A stretch of 64,000 nucleotides of DNA from Acidovorax kalamii (GCF_002245625.1 NZ_NOIG01000010.1:279308-343307); one strand, 5' to 3'. Numbered from the stretch's first letter, positions 38,420 through 47,765 are shown. Notes: generated by a model not told the origin, from the letters alone. Made by a program: numbers and translations.

Positions 38420-38493
38420 CATTGCCATCAATTCACCTGCCCCCGCAGGCAGGCTTGCAGTCCTACAGTCGAGTCTTCAAAGGAGCCATCACC

Positions 38494-39195
38494 ATGCTGA
38501 CTGTTCGTAAATCGCAAGACCGGGGCCACGCCGACCATGGCTGGCTCAATTCCTTCCATAGCTTCTCGTTTGCCGGGTACTACGACCCCGCCCACATGGG
38601 CTTTGGCAACCTGCGCGTCATCAACGAAGACCGCATTGCGCCGGGTACCGGGTTTGGCACCCATGGCCACCGCGACATGGAAATCATCAGCTACGTGCTG
38701 TCGGGCGAACTGGCCCACAAGGACAGCATGGGAAACATCAAGGGCATCCCACCCGGCGACGTGCAGCGCATGAGTGCGGGCACGGGCGTGCAGCACAGCG
38801 AGTTCAACCACGCTGTCGGCCAGACCACGCATTTCCTGCAGATATGGATCGAGCCCAATGTGCGCGGCATTCCGCCGAGCTACGAGCAAAAGACCTTTGC
38901 CGAGGCTGAAAAGCGCGGTGCATTGCGCCTGGTGGCATCGCCCGACGGCGCCCAGGGCTCGGTCAAGATCCATGCCGATGCGGCCCTGTACGCAGGCTTG
39001 CTGAATGGCACGGAATCCGCCACGCTGGCGCTCAACCCCGCCCGCAAAACCTATGTGCACCTGGTGCGCGGCGCACTGACCGCCAACGGCCAGGCCCTGT
39101 CGGGCGGCGATGCGCTGCTGATGGAAAAGGAAACCACCTTGTCGTTGACCGATGGCCACGACGCCGAGGTGCTGGTGTTTGACCTGGCCGCCTAA
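38494..39195 (+). CDS. Pirin family protein (YhhW-like)
   Basis: A 233-residue bicupin. The metal-binding residues lie in GTGFGTHGHRDMEIISYVLS with HSEF downstream (GVQHSEFNHA), the pattern of pirin and quercetin-2,3-dioxygenase-like YhhW. The first segment SFSFAGYYDPAHMGFGNLRV is typical. Some members cleave quercetin; others have no known substrate. ATG 38494 has AAGGAG 9 bases upstream. It is the first gene of an operon that ends with a second, dissimilar pirin. Confidence 0.9.
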   Translation: MLTVRKSQDRGHADHGWLNSFHSFSFAGYYDPAHMGFGNLRVINEDRIAPGTGFGTHGHRDMEIISYVLSGELAHKDSMGNIKGIPPGDVQRMSAGTGVQHSEFNHAVGQTTHFLQIWIEPNVRGIPPSYEQKTFAEAEKRGALRLVASPDGAQGSVKIHADAALYAGLLNGTESATLALNPARKTYVHLVRGALTANGQALSGGDALLMEKETTLSLTDGHDAEVLVFDLAA

Positions 39196-39235
39196 TTCTT
39201 ACTTCGTAACCACTTTCACTCAGGAGTTCTTCACC

Positions 39236-39649
39236 ATGTTCACATCCCTGCAAAACCCCCTGGCCCTGGCATCGCGCCTGCTGCTGGCCGCCCTGTTCCT
39301 GCCTGCGGGCATCAGCAAGCTCACCGGCTTTGCCGGTACCGTGGGCTACATCACGTCCGTGGGCCTGCCCATGCCCACGGTGGCGGCCGCCATTGCGGCA
39401 GCGGTGGAGGTGCTGGGCAGCCTGGCGCTGATCTTCGGCGTGGGCACCCGGTTTGCCGCGCTGGCGTTGGCCTTCTTCACGCTGGTGGCCAGCTTCTTCT
39501 TCCACGCCTACTGGAACCTGCCCGCCGACAAGCAGATGATGCAGCAGCTCATGTTCTTCAAGAACGTGGGCGTGACCGGCGGCCTGCTGGCCCTGGCTGC
39601 GTTTGGCGCGGGCGCCTGGAGCCTGGACGCTCGCCGCGCAGGCCGCTGA
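39236..39649 (+). CDS. DoxX family membrane protein
   Basis: A 137-residue protein with four hydrophobic segments: SRLLLAALFLPAGISKLTGF, a stretch near 45-65 (AAAIAAAVEVLGSLALIFGV), FAALALAFFTLVASFFFHAY and a last one near 110-128. This is the DoxX fold. Family members are poorly defined; some sit in redox or thiol-stress loci. AGGAG lies 9 bases before ATG 39236. It follows the pirin gene by 40 bases and precedes a flavodoxin-like gene. Confidence 0.88.
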   Translation: MFTSLQNPLALASRLLLAALFLPAGISKLTGFAGTVGYITSVGLPMPTVAAAIAAAVEVLGSLALIFGVGTRFAALALAFFTLVASFFFHAYWNLPADKQMMQQLMFFKNVGVTGGLLALAAFGAGAWSLDARRAGR

Positions 39650-39770
39650 TCCGGCGCGTGTGAACGAATGGGCCTGCTGCCCGCAGGGCTGCAGGTTCTC
39701 GCATCCAATCCGCCCTGGTTAGTTTTTTTGTCTTTCGTCGTTCCCCCATCGTTTCAACAGGAGTTTTCTC

Positions 39771-40325
39771 ATGGCACAGATCGCAGTTGTCTATCACTCG
39801 GGTTACGGTCATACACAACGCCTGGCGCAAGCCGTGGCCGAGGGCGCAGGCGCCCAGCTGGTTGCCATTGATGCCGAGGGCAACCTGCCCGAAGGCGGCT
39901 GGGAGACGCTGGCGGCCGCCAGCGCCATCATCTTTGGCTCGCCCACCTACATGGCCGGCCCCAGCTGGCAGTTCAAGAAGTTTGCCGATGCCTCGTCCAA
40001 GCCCTGGTTCAGCCAGGCCTGGAAGGACAAGCTGTTCGCAGGCTTCACCAACAGCGCCAGCACCAATGGCGACAAGCAGATCACGCTGGACTACATGTTC
40101 CACCTGGCCATGCAGCACGGCGGCATCTGGGTAGGCAACGGCATGATGCCTGCCAACTCCAAGGCCGCCACGCGCAACGATGTGAACTGGATCGGCTCGT
40201 TCAGCGGCGCGATGGCGCAGTCGCCGTCGGACGCCTCGGCCGCCGAGATGTTCCCTGGCGACCTGGAGACGGGCAAGCAGTTCGGCCAGCGCGTGGCCGA
40301 CGTGGCCCGCCGCCTCGACCGTTAA
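39771..40325 (+). CDS. Flavodoxin-fold NAD(P)H oxidoreductase (WrbA-like)
   Basis: A 184-residue protein with the FMN phosphate loop VVYHSGYGHTQRLAQAVAEG at the N-terminus and the second FMN region AIIFGSPTYMAGPSWQFKKF. The family includes quinone reductases that make two-electron reductions, protecting against electrophilic quinones. CAGGAG precedes ATG 39771. The context with OsmC and pirins fits a detoxification role. Confidence 0.85.
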   Translation: MAQIAVVYHSGYGHTQRLAQAVAEGAGAQLVAIDAEGNLPEGGWETLAAASAIIFGSPTYMAGPSWQFKKFADASSKPWFSQAWKDKLFAGFTNSASTNGDKQITLDYMFHLAMQHGGIWVGNGMMPANSKAATRNDVNWIGSFSGAMAQSPSDASAAEMFPGDLETGKQFGQRVADVARRLDR

Positions 40326-40384
40326 GGTCCAGCCCACTTTTGGCGCTACAGTGGCGCGCCCCAGCACAACCAGGAGAACACCCC

Positions 40385-40792
40385 ATGGCAGTTGAATTGC
40401 GGCGCGTCCCCGGCGCGCCCATGGCCCAGACCGTGCGCATCCGCGCGCACGACCTCGTGGCCGATGGCAGTGTGGAGGAGGGCGGCACCGACAGCGGCCC
40501 CAGCCCGCACGATCTGTATGACGCTGCACTGGGGGCCTGCAAGGCACTCACGGTGTTGTGGTACGCACGCCGCAAGGGCCTGCCGGTGGAAGATGTGCAG
40601 ACGGTGGTCGAGCGCGATGCCTCGGCCGAGCGCACGGGCGTTTACCGCCTCGCGACCCGGTTGCAGGTCAGCGGTGACCTTACCGATGCCCAGATCGCCG
40701 AGCTGGAAACCGTGGCGCAGAAATGCCCCGTGCACAAGCTGATGACCACGGTGACCACCGAGATCAGCACCTCGGTGGAGCGTGCAGCATGA
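40385..40792 (+). CDS. OsmC family protein
   Basis: A 135-residue protein of the OsmC/Ohr fold, which reduces organic hydroperoxides through a cysteine pair. The first cysteine is in DAALGACKALTVLWYARRKG and the second in AQKCPVHKLM, both conserved. DSGPSPHDLYDAALGAC is a usual lead-in. AGGAG lies 9 bases before ATG 40385. Its stop overlaps the start of the next pirin gene as ATGA. Confidence 0.9.
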   Translation: MAVELRRVPGAPMAQTVRIRAHDLVADGSVEEGGTDSGPSPHDLYDAALGACKALTVLWYARRKGLPVEDVQTVVERDASAERTGVYRLATRLQVSGDLTDAQIAELETVAQKCPVHKLMTTVTTEISTSVERAA

Positions 40793-41706
40793 GCGAATCG
40801 CCCACCTTCCTGCCCCTCAAGGGCCATGCCAAGGACCTGGGCGGTGGCTTTACCGTGCGCCGCCTGCTGCCCGCCGTACAGCGCAAGGCCGTGGGGCCCT
40901 TCCTGTTCTTCGACCACTTCGGTCCGGTGACGGTTTTGCCGGGCGACAGCCACGATGTGCGGCCCCATCCGCACATTGGCCTGGCAACGGTGACCTACCT
41001 GTTCTCTGGCGCCATCATGCACCGCGACAGCCTGGGCTGCGTGCAGCAGATCGAGCCCGGCGCCATCAACTGGATGACAGCGGGTCGGGGCATCGTGCAC
41101 TCCGAGCGGCGCCCAGAAAGCCTGGCAAACCAGGCCTATGTGAACCACGGTATCCAGCTGTGGACGGCGCTGCCGGTGGCGCATGAAGAGGCGGCCCCGT
41201 CTTTTGTGCACACACCTGCTGCGGACATTCCCGAGGTGCATGTGGCCGATGCGGGTGGTGCCGCAGGCGCCACGGTGCGTGTGCTCATCGGTACGGCCTT
41301 CGGCCAGACCTCGCCGGTGGCCACCTTGTCGCCCACGCTGTACCTGGATGTGCAACTGTCCGCAGGTGCCGCGCTGGAGATCCCGGCGCTGGCGCAGGAA
41401 ATGGCGGTCTACACCGTGGACCAGCCAGTCCAGCTCAACGGCCAGCCGCTGGATGCGCAGCTGCTGGGCGTGGTCGAGACCGGGCAGGGCATGCATCTCG
41501 CGGCCCCGGCCGATACGGCGGCCCGGCTCATGGTGATTGGCGGCGATGCGCTGGATGGCCCGCGCCACATGTGGTGGAACTTTGTGTCCAGCCGCAAGGA
41601 GCGGATCGTGCAGGCGGCGCAAGATTGGGAGGCCCAACGGTTTGACCCGGTGCCGGGCGAGACGGAGTTCATTCCGCTGCCGCCCCAGCGTTTCAAGGCG
41701 GACTGA
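40789..41706 (+). CDS. Pirin family protein
   Basis: A 305-residue bicupin of the classic pirin type. The N-terminal cupin has FLFFDHFGPVTVLPGDSHDV, RPHPHIGLATVTYLFSGAIM and IVHSERRPE with the usual metal histidines and glutamate. The C-terminal domain ends in VPGETEFIPLPPQRF, near the family norm. It differs clearly from the pirin at 38494 in sequence and length, so the operon pairs two subfamilies. Translation is coupled to osmC. Confidence 0.92.
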   Translation: MSESPTFLPLKGHAKDLGGGFTVRRLLPAVQRKAVGPFLFFDHFGPVTVLPGDSHDVRPHPHIGLATVTYLFSGAIMHRDSLGCVQQIEPGAINWMTAGRGIVHSERRPESLANQAYVNHGIQLWTALPVAHEEAAPSFVHTPAADIPEVHVADAGGAAGATVRVLIGTAFGQTSPVATLSPTLYLDVQLSAGAALEIPALAQEMAVYTVDQPVQLNGQPLDAQLLGVVETGQGMHLAAPADTAARLMVIGGDALDGPRHMWWNFVSSRKERIVQAAQDWEAQRFDPVPGETEFIPLPPQRFKAD

Positions 41707-41738
41707 AACCGCCTGCGGCCAGCAGCGCCTTTCAGGCT

Positions 41739-44153
41739 TCAGGCCTTGACCGTGCCACAACCCTGCTTGAGCAGGGGGATCAGCTCCGCCTCGGGCACGG
41801 GCCGGCTGAAGTGGTAGCCCTGCCCCTGGTCGCAGCCCAGGCCCTGGAGGATCTGCACATGGCGCGCTTCCTCCACCCCTTCGGCCACGATGGCAAACCC
41901 CAGGCTCTGGCCCATGCGCACCACGGCCGTGACGATGGTCACGTCCTGCGCGCTGCGGTGCAGGTCGCGGATGAAGGCCTGGTCGATCTTGAGCGTGTCC
42001 ACCGGCAGGTTCTTCAGGTACGACAGGGATGAGTACCCGGTGCCGAAATCGTCGATGGCAATGCCGTAGCCCAGCTCCTTGATGGCAATGAACTTGCCGG
42101 TCACGTCCTCCAGCCCGCTGATCAGCGCGCTTTCGGTCACTTCAAGCTGGATCAGGCGGGGGATGTCGCGGTCTTCGGCTGCGATGGCGCGCAGGGCCTG
42201 CAGCAGGCGCGGGCTGCGGAACTGGGCTGCCGCCACGTTCACCGCTACGGGCACTTCCGTGCCCAGCATGTCGCGCCAGCGCCGTGCGGCGGCGATAGCT
42301 TCGCGCAGCACCCAGTCGCCGATGTCGATGATGAGGCCGCTTTCTTCTGCAATGGGGATGAAGCTGGCCGGCGGGATGCGGCCGAGCTGCTGGCTTTCCC
42401 AGCGCAGCAAGGCTTCCACACCCGCCACCCGGCCGGTCGCCAAATCCACCTTGGGCTGGTAGGCCAGCCAGAACTCGCCCTGGGCCAGCGCGGTGCGCAG
42501 TCCGTTCTCCATGCTAAGCCGCCGCGACGACTCCTGCAGCTGCCGGTCGTCAAAGACACAGTAGGTGTTGCGTCCGAGCTTCTTGGCGGCATACATGCCC
42601 ATGTCCGCGCGGCTCACGAGTTCGGCCGGGGTGCCGCCGTGGTCCGGGAAGAAGCTGATGCCCACGGAGGGCGTGACATGCAGCTGGTAGCCCTCCAGGG
42701 TGAACGGGCGGCGGATCTGGTTCATCAGCTCCTGCGCCAGCGCAATGGCCTGCTCGTCGCTGTCCAGCTGTGGCAGCACCACCAGAAACTCGTCGCCACC
42801 ATGGCGCGTGACCCAGGCCGGGGGCATCACGCTGGCCTGCAGGCGCAGCGCCAGCTGGCGCAGCAGCAGGTCGCCCACCTGGTGGCCCAGGGTGTCGTTG
42901 ATGTCCTTGAAGTTGTCCAGGTCGATGAACAGCAGGGCCAGGCGGCCCTGCGCCGCCCGCGCGCGGGCCAGGTCCTGCGGCAGGTCGCGCGCCAGCTTGG
43001 AGCGGTTGCCCAGGCCGGTGAGCGGGTCGTGGAAGGCCTGGAAGACGATCTGCCGCTCTTTGTCGATTTCTTCGGAGATGTCGCGCAGCACCAGCAGCAC
43101 CACCACGTCTCCAGGGTTGTGCAGGGGCACGGCGTTGAGTTCGGCCACAAAGGCCCGTGCGTGTGCCGGGGCAATGCGCAGCTCGCCACGCACGCGCTGC
43201 GGCTTGCCGGACTGGCGGGCCTGTTCCAGCCATTCGCCGCGCGGCTCGCCCGTGGCTTCGTCCAGCAGCCGAAACAGGTTGTGCCAGGGCTGCCCTTGCA
43301 GGGCGGGTTCGACCATGCCCAGCAGGCGCGCCGCCGCCCCGTTGGCATAGGCCACTTCGCCCGCACTGTTGAGGGCCAGCACACCGTCGCTGAGCGCGCC
43401 CAGCGTGGCCTCGATCTCCTGCACGCGCGCTCGCAGCGCGCGTTCGGCCTGCAGGCGCAGCCCGGCTTCGGTGGCACGTTCGGTGTGGAAGCGGTTGAGG
43501 GCATCCACCAGCGCGTCCAGCTCGTCGGGGTGTGCGCCGCTGGTTCGGCGCTGCAGGCGGATGCGGTCCTGGTGGTCCAGCGGGTTCAGTCCGGTGACAG
43601 CCCGCGCCAGGGCCGACAGGTGGCGCATGATGAGCCAGCGCACGATGACCACCAGCATCGCGGCAATGCTCGCGATCTGGAGCAATTGGGCGATGGCGAT
43701 GCGCCAGGCGGTTTCGGCCTGCTGGGCGCGCAGCGCAGCGTAGGACTCGTACACGCGGATCTCGCCCAGCGGGGGCTGGCCAGCGCCGGGGTGGGTCGGG
43801 TCCGCAATGGGGGCGGTCCAGGTGGTGTCGATGGGTGGTACCTCGCCAGCTCGCGAGACCGTCATCAGCGTGCGCTCGCCGTCCAGGATGTCGGCGCGCA
43901 CGATGGCGCCTTCGCCCACCATGCCGCTGAGCAGGGCGCGCAGGCTGGCGTTGTTGAAGTTCCAGAGGCTTTCGCTGAGCGCGGGCAGGTTTTGCTGCAC
44001 GCTGCGCTGGGCCTGCTCATGGGCCCGTTGCAGCAGCAGGGCCCTTTCTTGCCAGACAGTGACCCCGGTGATGGCGGCAAACGCCACCAGGCTGGCCACA
44101 ACCACCCAGGCCAGGGTTTTGGCGGTCAGCGAAGAAGGCTTGAAAAAACGCAT
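41739..44153 (-). CDS. Membrane GGDEF-EAL protein with HAMP and PAS domains
   Basis: An 804-residue cyclic-di-GMP protein. The first helix is at about residues 13-33 (LAWVVVASLVAFAAITGVTV); a periplasmic domain of about 120 residues follows, then a second helix near 155-175 and HAMP. PAS spans roughly 255-370. The GGDEF signature GGDEF is intact at 452-456, preceded by FIDLDNFKDINDTLGHQVGD. The EAL domain begins near 560, with EALLRW at 580, EVTESAL, DDFGTGYSSLSYL and a C-terminal EGVE, so both catalytic sites look complete. Which activity dominates cannot be told. ATG 44153 (MRFFKPSS) is preferred over an upstream in-frame start. Confidence 0.9.
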   Translation of the reverse strand: MRFFKPSSLTAKTLAWVVVASLVAFAAITGVTVWQERALLLQRAHEQAQRSVQQNLPALSESLWNFNNASLRALLSGMVGEGAIVRADILDGERTLMTVSRAGEVPPIDTTWTAPIADPTHPGAGQPPLGEIRVYESYAALRAQQAETAWRIAIAQLLQIASIAAMLVVIVRWLIMRHLSALARAVTGLNPLDHQDRIRLQRRTSGAHPDELDALVDALNRFHTERATEAGLRLQAERALRARVQEIEATLGALSDGVLALNSAGEVAYANGAAARLLGMVEPALQGQPWHNLFRLLDEATGEPRGEWLEQARQSGKPQRVRGELRIAPAHARAFVAELNAVPLHNPGDVVVLLVLRDISEEIDKERQIVFQAFHDPLTGLGNRSKLARDLPQDLARARAAQGRLALLFIDLDNFKDINDTLGHQVGDLLLRQLALRLQASVMPPAWVTRHGGDEFLVVLPQLDSDEQAIALAQELMNQIRRPFTLEGYQLHVTPSVGISFFPDHGGTPAELVSRADMGMYAAKKLGRNTYCVFDDRQLQESSRRLSMENGLRTALAQGEFWLAYQPKVDLATGRVAGVEALLRWESQQLGRIPPASFIPIAEESGLIIDIGDWVLREAIAAARRWRDMLGTEVPVAVNVAAAQFRSPRLLQALRAIAAEDRDIPRLIQLEVTESALISGLEDVTGKFIAIKELGYGIAIDDFGTGYSSLSYLKNLPVDTLKIDQAFIRDLHRSAQDVTIVTAVVRMGQSLGFAIVAEGVEEARHVQILQGLGCDQGQGYHFSRPVPEAELIPLLKQGCGTVKA

Positions 44154-44260
44154 GGGGCCGTGGGCTGGGGTACCTGCGCCATGACTGCACGGCCGGGTTG
44201 TCAGAGGGGCAAGCAATGATCTTGCCAGCGGGGTTGGGCCATTATGTCGGCGCCTCGACA

Positions 44261-44289
44261 TTGACACAACGCACACAGCTGGTTACGTT
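44261..44289 (+). promoter_or_regulatory. Sigma70-like promoter of the solute-binding protein gene
   Basis: A perfect -35 TTGACA (44261-44266) is followed after 17 bases by a weak -10 TACGTT (44284-44289). Confidence 0.4.
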
Positions 44290-44321
44290 GTTTTCCTCTA
44301 TGGTCAAAAAAGGAGCACGCC

Positions 44322-45110
44322 ATGCGACGCCATCTTTGCCTTTTGTGGGGCTTGCTGCTGGCGTGTGCGGGGGGCGCCAGTGCGCAGGCCGAAACGCTGC
44401 GCATCGCCACCGGCGAGTTGCCGCCCTATGCCAGCTCGGCGCGGAAGGACCAAGGGATGTCCCTGCACATCGTGCGGCAGGCTTTTGCCAAGGCCGGGGT
44501 GCAGGTGGAATATGTGTTTTTGCCCTGGACGCGCGCCCTGATCGAGACGCGTGACGGCAAGTGGGATGCCACTGCCGCCTGGGGCCGCAATGCCGAGCGC
44601 GACAAGGGGTTTCTGGTCAGCGACAACGTGCTGACCGAGCAGTGGCAGATCCTCTACCGCAGTGACCGGAACTTCACCTGGAGCAATCTGCAGGACCTGG
44701 CGGGCCTGCGCGTTGGCGTGGTGGCCGACTACAGCTACACCCCCGCGTTCTGGCGCATGGTCAAGGACGGCACCCTGCGCGCAGACGTGGCGCCCGACGA
44801 CGTGAGCAACCTCAACAAGCTGCTGGCGGGCCGCGTGGACGTGGTGCCGCTGGACCGCAACGTGGCCTGTGACCTGCTGGGTGCCAAGTTCACGGGCGAG
44901 CAGGCACGCCGCGTGCGGGCGCATCCCAAGTTGTTTGTGCCCGACTTCACGACCCACCTGATGATGAGCGAGAAGCTGCCCGCCAGCGCCAAGCGCATGG
45001 AGGCTTTCAACCGGGGGCTGAAAGCGCTGCGCCAGTCGGGGGAGTACAGCAAGATCCTGCAGCAGCAACCCTGCGCCGCCGATCTGGCGCAGGCGCTTCA
45101 GGGTGGCTGA
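44322..45110 (+). CDS. Periplasmic amino-acid-binding-like protein (SBP_bac_3 fold)
   Basis: A 262-residue secreted protein. The signal peptide spans about residues 1-23 (LCLLWGLLLACAGGASAQA). The mature protein begins ETLRIATGELPPYASSARKD, with AFAKAGVQVEYVFLPWTRAL and GLRVGVVADYSYTPAFW, the pattern of polar amino-acid receptors and of orphan HisJ-like proteins encoded near GGDEF genes. No permease is linked. AAGGAG precedes ATG 44322. It is divergent from the GGDEF-EAL gene, so it may feed a periplasmic signal to that sensor, which is speculation. Confidence 0.82.
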   Translation: MRRHLCLLWGLLLACAGGASAQAETLRIATGELPPYASSARKDQGMSLHIVRQAFAKAGVQVEYVFLPWTRALIETRDGKWDATAAWGRNAERDKGFLVSDNVLTEQWQILYRSDRNFTWSNLQDLAGLRVGVVADYSYTPAFWRMVKDGTLRADVAPDDVSNLNKLLAGRVDVVPLDRNVACDLLGAKFTGEQARRVRAHPKLFVPDFTTHLMMSEKLPASAKRMEAFNRGLKALRQSGEYSKILQQQPCAADLAQALQGG

Positions 45111-45130
45111 AGAAACAGGTCAAAAGTTTA

Positions 45131-45192
45131 AGAAAAAATGGCCGCTACCGCGCGATGGGCATGCCTTTTTAGCTATTGATTTGATAGCTATT
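45131..45192 (+). repeat. Dispersed AGCTAT palindromic element, well-preserved copy
   Basis: AAAAAATGGCCGC, CGCGCGATGGGCATGCC and AGCTATTGATTTGATAGC form the reference used for the other copies. It lies between convergent genes and its last bases include the TAG stop of trhO, so insertion may have set the end of that gene. Confidence 0.8.
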
Positions 45193-45937
45193 CGCTGTCT
45201 GCCGCACGCAGGTCCGTGGCCAGCACGGCGCGCTCGTCAAACACAAAACACCCGCCGTGGTAGTGCGCGCCGTCGGTCAGCTCAAAGTACTTCAGGATGC
45301 CGCCTTCCAGCTGGTAGACATGGTGCAGGCCTTCCTCGCGCATCAAGATGGCCGCCTTTTCGCAGCGGATGCCACCGGTGCAGAAGCTCACCACGGTCTT
45401 GTCCTGCAACTCGGCCTTGTGGGCGCGCAAAGCGGGCGGAAATTCGGTGAACTTGTCGATGCGCCAGTCAATGGCGTTGTCGAAGGTGCCAGCGTCCACC
45501 TCGAAGGCGTTGCGGGTGTCGAGCGTGACCACCTCGCGGCCTTCGTCGTCATGCCCCTGGTCCAGCCAGCGGCGCAAGGTGGCTGGGTCCACGGCTGGCG
45601 CGCGGCCCTCGGCGGGGCGGATGGTGGGGTGGTCCATGCGGATGATCTCGCGTTTGACCTTGACCAGCATCTTGCGAAACGGCACTGCGGCCGACCAGCT
45701 CTCCTTGGGCTCCAGATCCGCAAAACGGGCATCGGTGCGCAGCTGCGCAACAAATCCTCGCACCGCATCGGCCGGGCCTGCCAGAAAGAAGTTGATGCCT
45801 TCCTCGGCCAGCAGGATGGTGCCCTTGAGCTGCGCGGCCACTGCGCGCTCGTGCAGCACCTCGCGCAGCGCGGCGGCGTCGGGCAGCGGCACAAACTTGT
45901 AGCAGGAGATGTTGAGGACGGTGTGGGTGGTGTTCAC
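45188..45937 (-). CDS. trhO: tRNA uridine(34) hydroxylase, rhodanese type
   Basis: A 249-residue protein of the TrhO (YceA) family, which makes 5-hydroxyuridine at the tRNA wobble base. An acylphosphatase-like N-terminal part ([39 protein letters not shown]) precedes the rhodanese domain, with the catalytic cysteine in [23 protein letters not shown] 45937 is the probable start, since the family begins just before VLNISCYKF and no nearer ATG exists. The stop TAG lies inside a copy of the dispersed repeat. A hairpin at 45956 separates it from the upstream ATPase gene. Confidence 0.88.
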   Translation of the reverse strand: MNTTHTVLNISCYKFVPLPDAAALREVLHERAVAAQLKGTILLAEEGINFFLAGPADAVRGFVAQLRTDARFADLEPKESWSAAVPFRKMLVKVKREIIRMDHPTIRPAEGRAPAVDPATLRRWLDQGHDDEGREVVTLDTRNAFEVDAGTFDNAIDWRIDKFTEFPPALRAHKAELQDKTVVSFCTGGIRCEKAAILMREEGLHHVYQLEGGILKYFELTDGAHYHGGCFVFDERAVLATDLRAADSE

Positions 45938-45955
45938 GGCAGTAAAAATGCACAA

Positions 45956-45973
45956 AGGCCCGCTGGCGGGCCT
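45956..45973 (-). terminator. Terminator-like hairpin upstream of trhO
   Basis: AGGCCCGC and GCGGGCCT form an 8-bp stem with a 2-base centre. On the minus strand it is followed by TTTGTGCATTTTTA, a broken T tract. It probably ends transcripts from the MinD-like gene. Confidence 0.55.
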
Positions 45974-46023
45974 GTGGGTCAGGTTGGCACAGTGTGGCCA
46001 AGGCGCGCCCTGGCATGTGCCGG

Positions 46024-46881
46024 TCAGGCTGCAGGTGACAGCAGCGTGGTCTCTATCTTGTTGGCCAGCTGGGCAATGGCCAGCGCTGCCGGGCAACCAG
46101 GGGTTTGCAGCAGCAGCAGCTGGCGTCGCATCACGGCATCGCGCACCGATGGGTCGGCCGGGATGTCGCCCATGTGGAGCAGACGCATGGGGCGGCCGGA
46201 CTCGGTGCTCACAAAGCGATCCAGCACCTGCTGCAGCTGGCTGGTGATGGCGCGGCCATCGCCCGGGCGCGCCGCCTGGTTGATGACCATGCGCACATGC
46301 TGGCGCTTTTGCTGCATGGCCAGCACCTTGATGGCAGCGTAGGCGTCGGTGAGCGAGGTGGGTTCGGGCGTGGCCACGATCAGCACCTCAGAGGCCAGCG
46401 ACACCGAGAACAGCACCACATCGGAGATGCCCGCGCCGGTGTCCAGCAGCACCACGTCGTAGCGCGGCGTGAGCGCCTGGATCACGCTCAAAAACTGGTT
46501 GCGCACCTCGGGTGTGAGGCGCGAATACTCCACCATGCCAGAGCCCGCCAGCAGCACGTCAAAACCGCCCGGGGCGGCGATCACGGCGTCGTCCAGCGCG
46601 GCCTTGCCTGTGAACACATCGTGCAATGTGATCTTGGGGTGGAGGTTCAGCACCACGTCGAGGTTGGCCAGGCCCAGGTCGGCATCCAGCACCAGCACAC
46701 GCTGGCCCCGGCGGGTAAGGGCGGCTGCCAGGTTGGCGGAAACAAAGGTCTTGCCCACGCCGCCCTTGCCGCTGGTGACCGCAATGATGCGGGCACCATC
46801 CGGGGCGGGGGCCGAGGGGGTGGTGGCGCCTGCAGGGGTTGCAGGCGTGGTGGGTTGAGGGGTCAGCGCGTCGCTCATCAT
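46024..46881 (-). CDS. MinD/ParA-superfamily ATPase, FlhG-like
   Basis: A 285-residue ATPase. A Pro/Thr/Ala-rich tail of about 30 residues precedes the deviant Walker [21 protein letters not shown]. The second site is [19 protein letters not shown], and [20 protein letters not shown] is the Walker B region. The line [13 protein letters not shown] is typical of FlhG/MotR, which regulates flagellar number. It is followed on the same strand by trhO and preceded by a diguanylate cyclase gene 8 bases away, but there are no flagellar genes here, so the role is uncertain. The start may be ATG 46881 or 46878. Confidence 0.8.
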   Translation of the reverse strand: MMSDALTPQPTTPATPAGATTPSAPAPDGARIIAVTSGKGGVGKTFVSANLAAALTRRGQRVLVLDADLGLANLDVVLNLHPKITLHDVFTGKAALDDAVIAAPGGFDVLLAGSGMVEYSRLTPEVRNQFLSVIQALTPRYDVVLLDTGAGISDVVLFSVSLASEVLIVATPEPTSLTDAYAAIKVLAMQQKRQHVRMVINQAARPGDGRAITSQLQQVLDRFVSTESGRPMRLLHMGDIPADPSVRDAVMRRQLLLLQTPGCPAALAIAQLANKIETTLLSPAA

Positions 46882-46888
46882 CTAACTT

Positions 46889-47662
46889 TCAGTAGGCGCT
46901 GCCTGTGGGGTTGGGGTCCAGCGGAGGCAGGTCGCCCCAACCCGAGGGGGTGTAGAGCGGGCCAAACAACAGGCTTTTTTCCTCGGCACTGACGGTGCTG
47001 TCGGGTTGCTCCTCAATGCTGACGCGGTTGCGTCCGGCCGATTTGGCCTGGTAGAGCTGGTGGTCGGCCCGGTCGGTCCAGAGCAGGGTGGTCGAGCGGA
47101 TCCACTGCATGGCAAAGGCGCCCCCGATACTCACCGTCACGTTCAGCTCCACCCCGGGCGAGATGCGGATGGGGGTGTTGGCCACGGCCCGGCGGATGCG
47201 TTCGGCGACCACGCGGCCAAACGCGGCCTGGCAGGCGGGCAGCACCACGGCAAACTCCTCGCCGCCGTAGCGCGCCAGGGTGTCCATGGGGCGCACACAG
47301 GCGCTGAGCGTGCGGGCCACCGACTGCAGCACCACATCGCCCGCCAGGTGGCCATGCGTGTCGTTCACTTTCTTGAAGTGGTCGATGTCGAGCATGAGCA
47401 GCAGGGCGGCTTCGCCCGAGCGCGTCACGCGGTCGATCTCGCGCTCCAGCACCGCGCGGAAATGCCGACGGTTGGCCAAGCCGGTGAGGGGGTCTTTGAG
47501 GGACAGTTCGCACAGGCCATCGATCAGGCCTTGCAAGTAGCGCGAAGGGGCTTCGCGGTGCAACGCTGCTTCACTGCCGCCGGCCTGAGCCACCAGCGCG
47601 TGAGCAGTATCCAGGCGAAGTTCGCGCAGATCTACCAGATGAGAGGCCGCAGAATCAGACAC
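46889..47662 (-). CDS. GGDEF diguanylate cyclase
   Basis: A 257-residue cytoplasmic protein, mostly a GGDEF domain. A short helical N-terminus of about 50 residues precedes LSLKDPLTGLANRRHFRAVL. MLDIDHFKKVNDTHGHLAGD carries the metal site, and the signature GGEEF is at 133-137 with RPMD as I-site five residues before. The start is GTG 47662. Its stop is 8 bases before the MinD-like ATPase gene, so the two are likely co-transcribed, linking cyclic di-GMP with polar or flagellar placement as a hypothesis. Confidence 0.88.
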   Translation of the reverse strand: MSDSAASHLVDLRELRLDTAHALVAQAGGSEAALHREAPSRYLQGLIDGLCELSLKDPLTGLANRRHFRAVLEREIDRVTRSGEAALLLMLDIDHFKKVNDTHGHLAGDVVLQSVARTLSACVRPMDTLARYGGEEFAVVLPACQAAFGRVVAERIRRAVANTPIRISPGVELNVTVSIGGAFAMQWIRSTTLLWTDRADHQLYQAKSAGRNRVSIEEQPDSTVSAEEKSLLFGPLYTPSGWGDLPPLDPNPTGSAY

Positions 47663-47765
47663 AAATCGAGCAAAGAGAGTTTGCGCAGTGTACCAGCGCA
47701 GGGGTTATCCCAGTGCCTGTCCGGGGTGTAGGTTAAACCCGCGCAGGGGCTTGTCTGGCGCCGTT

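Noticed and set aside
45131..45192. Simple terminator interpretation of the AGCTAT repeats
   Set aside because: Some copies are inside genes and most lack a strong stem followed by T, so termination cannot explain the family, though single copies may terminate.
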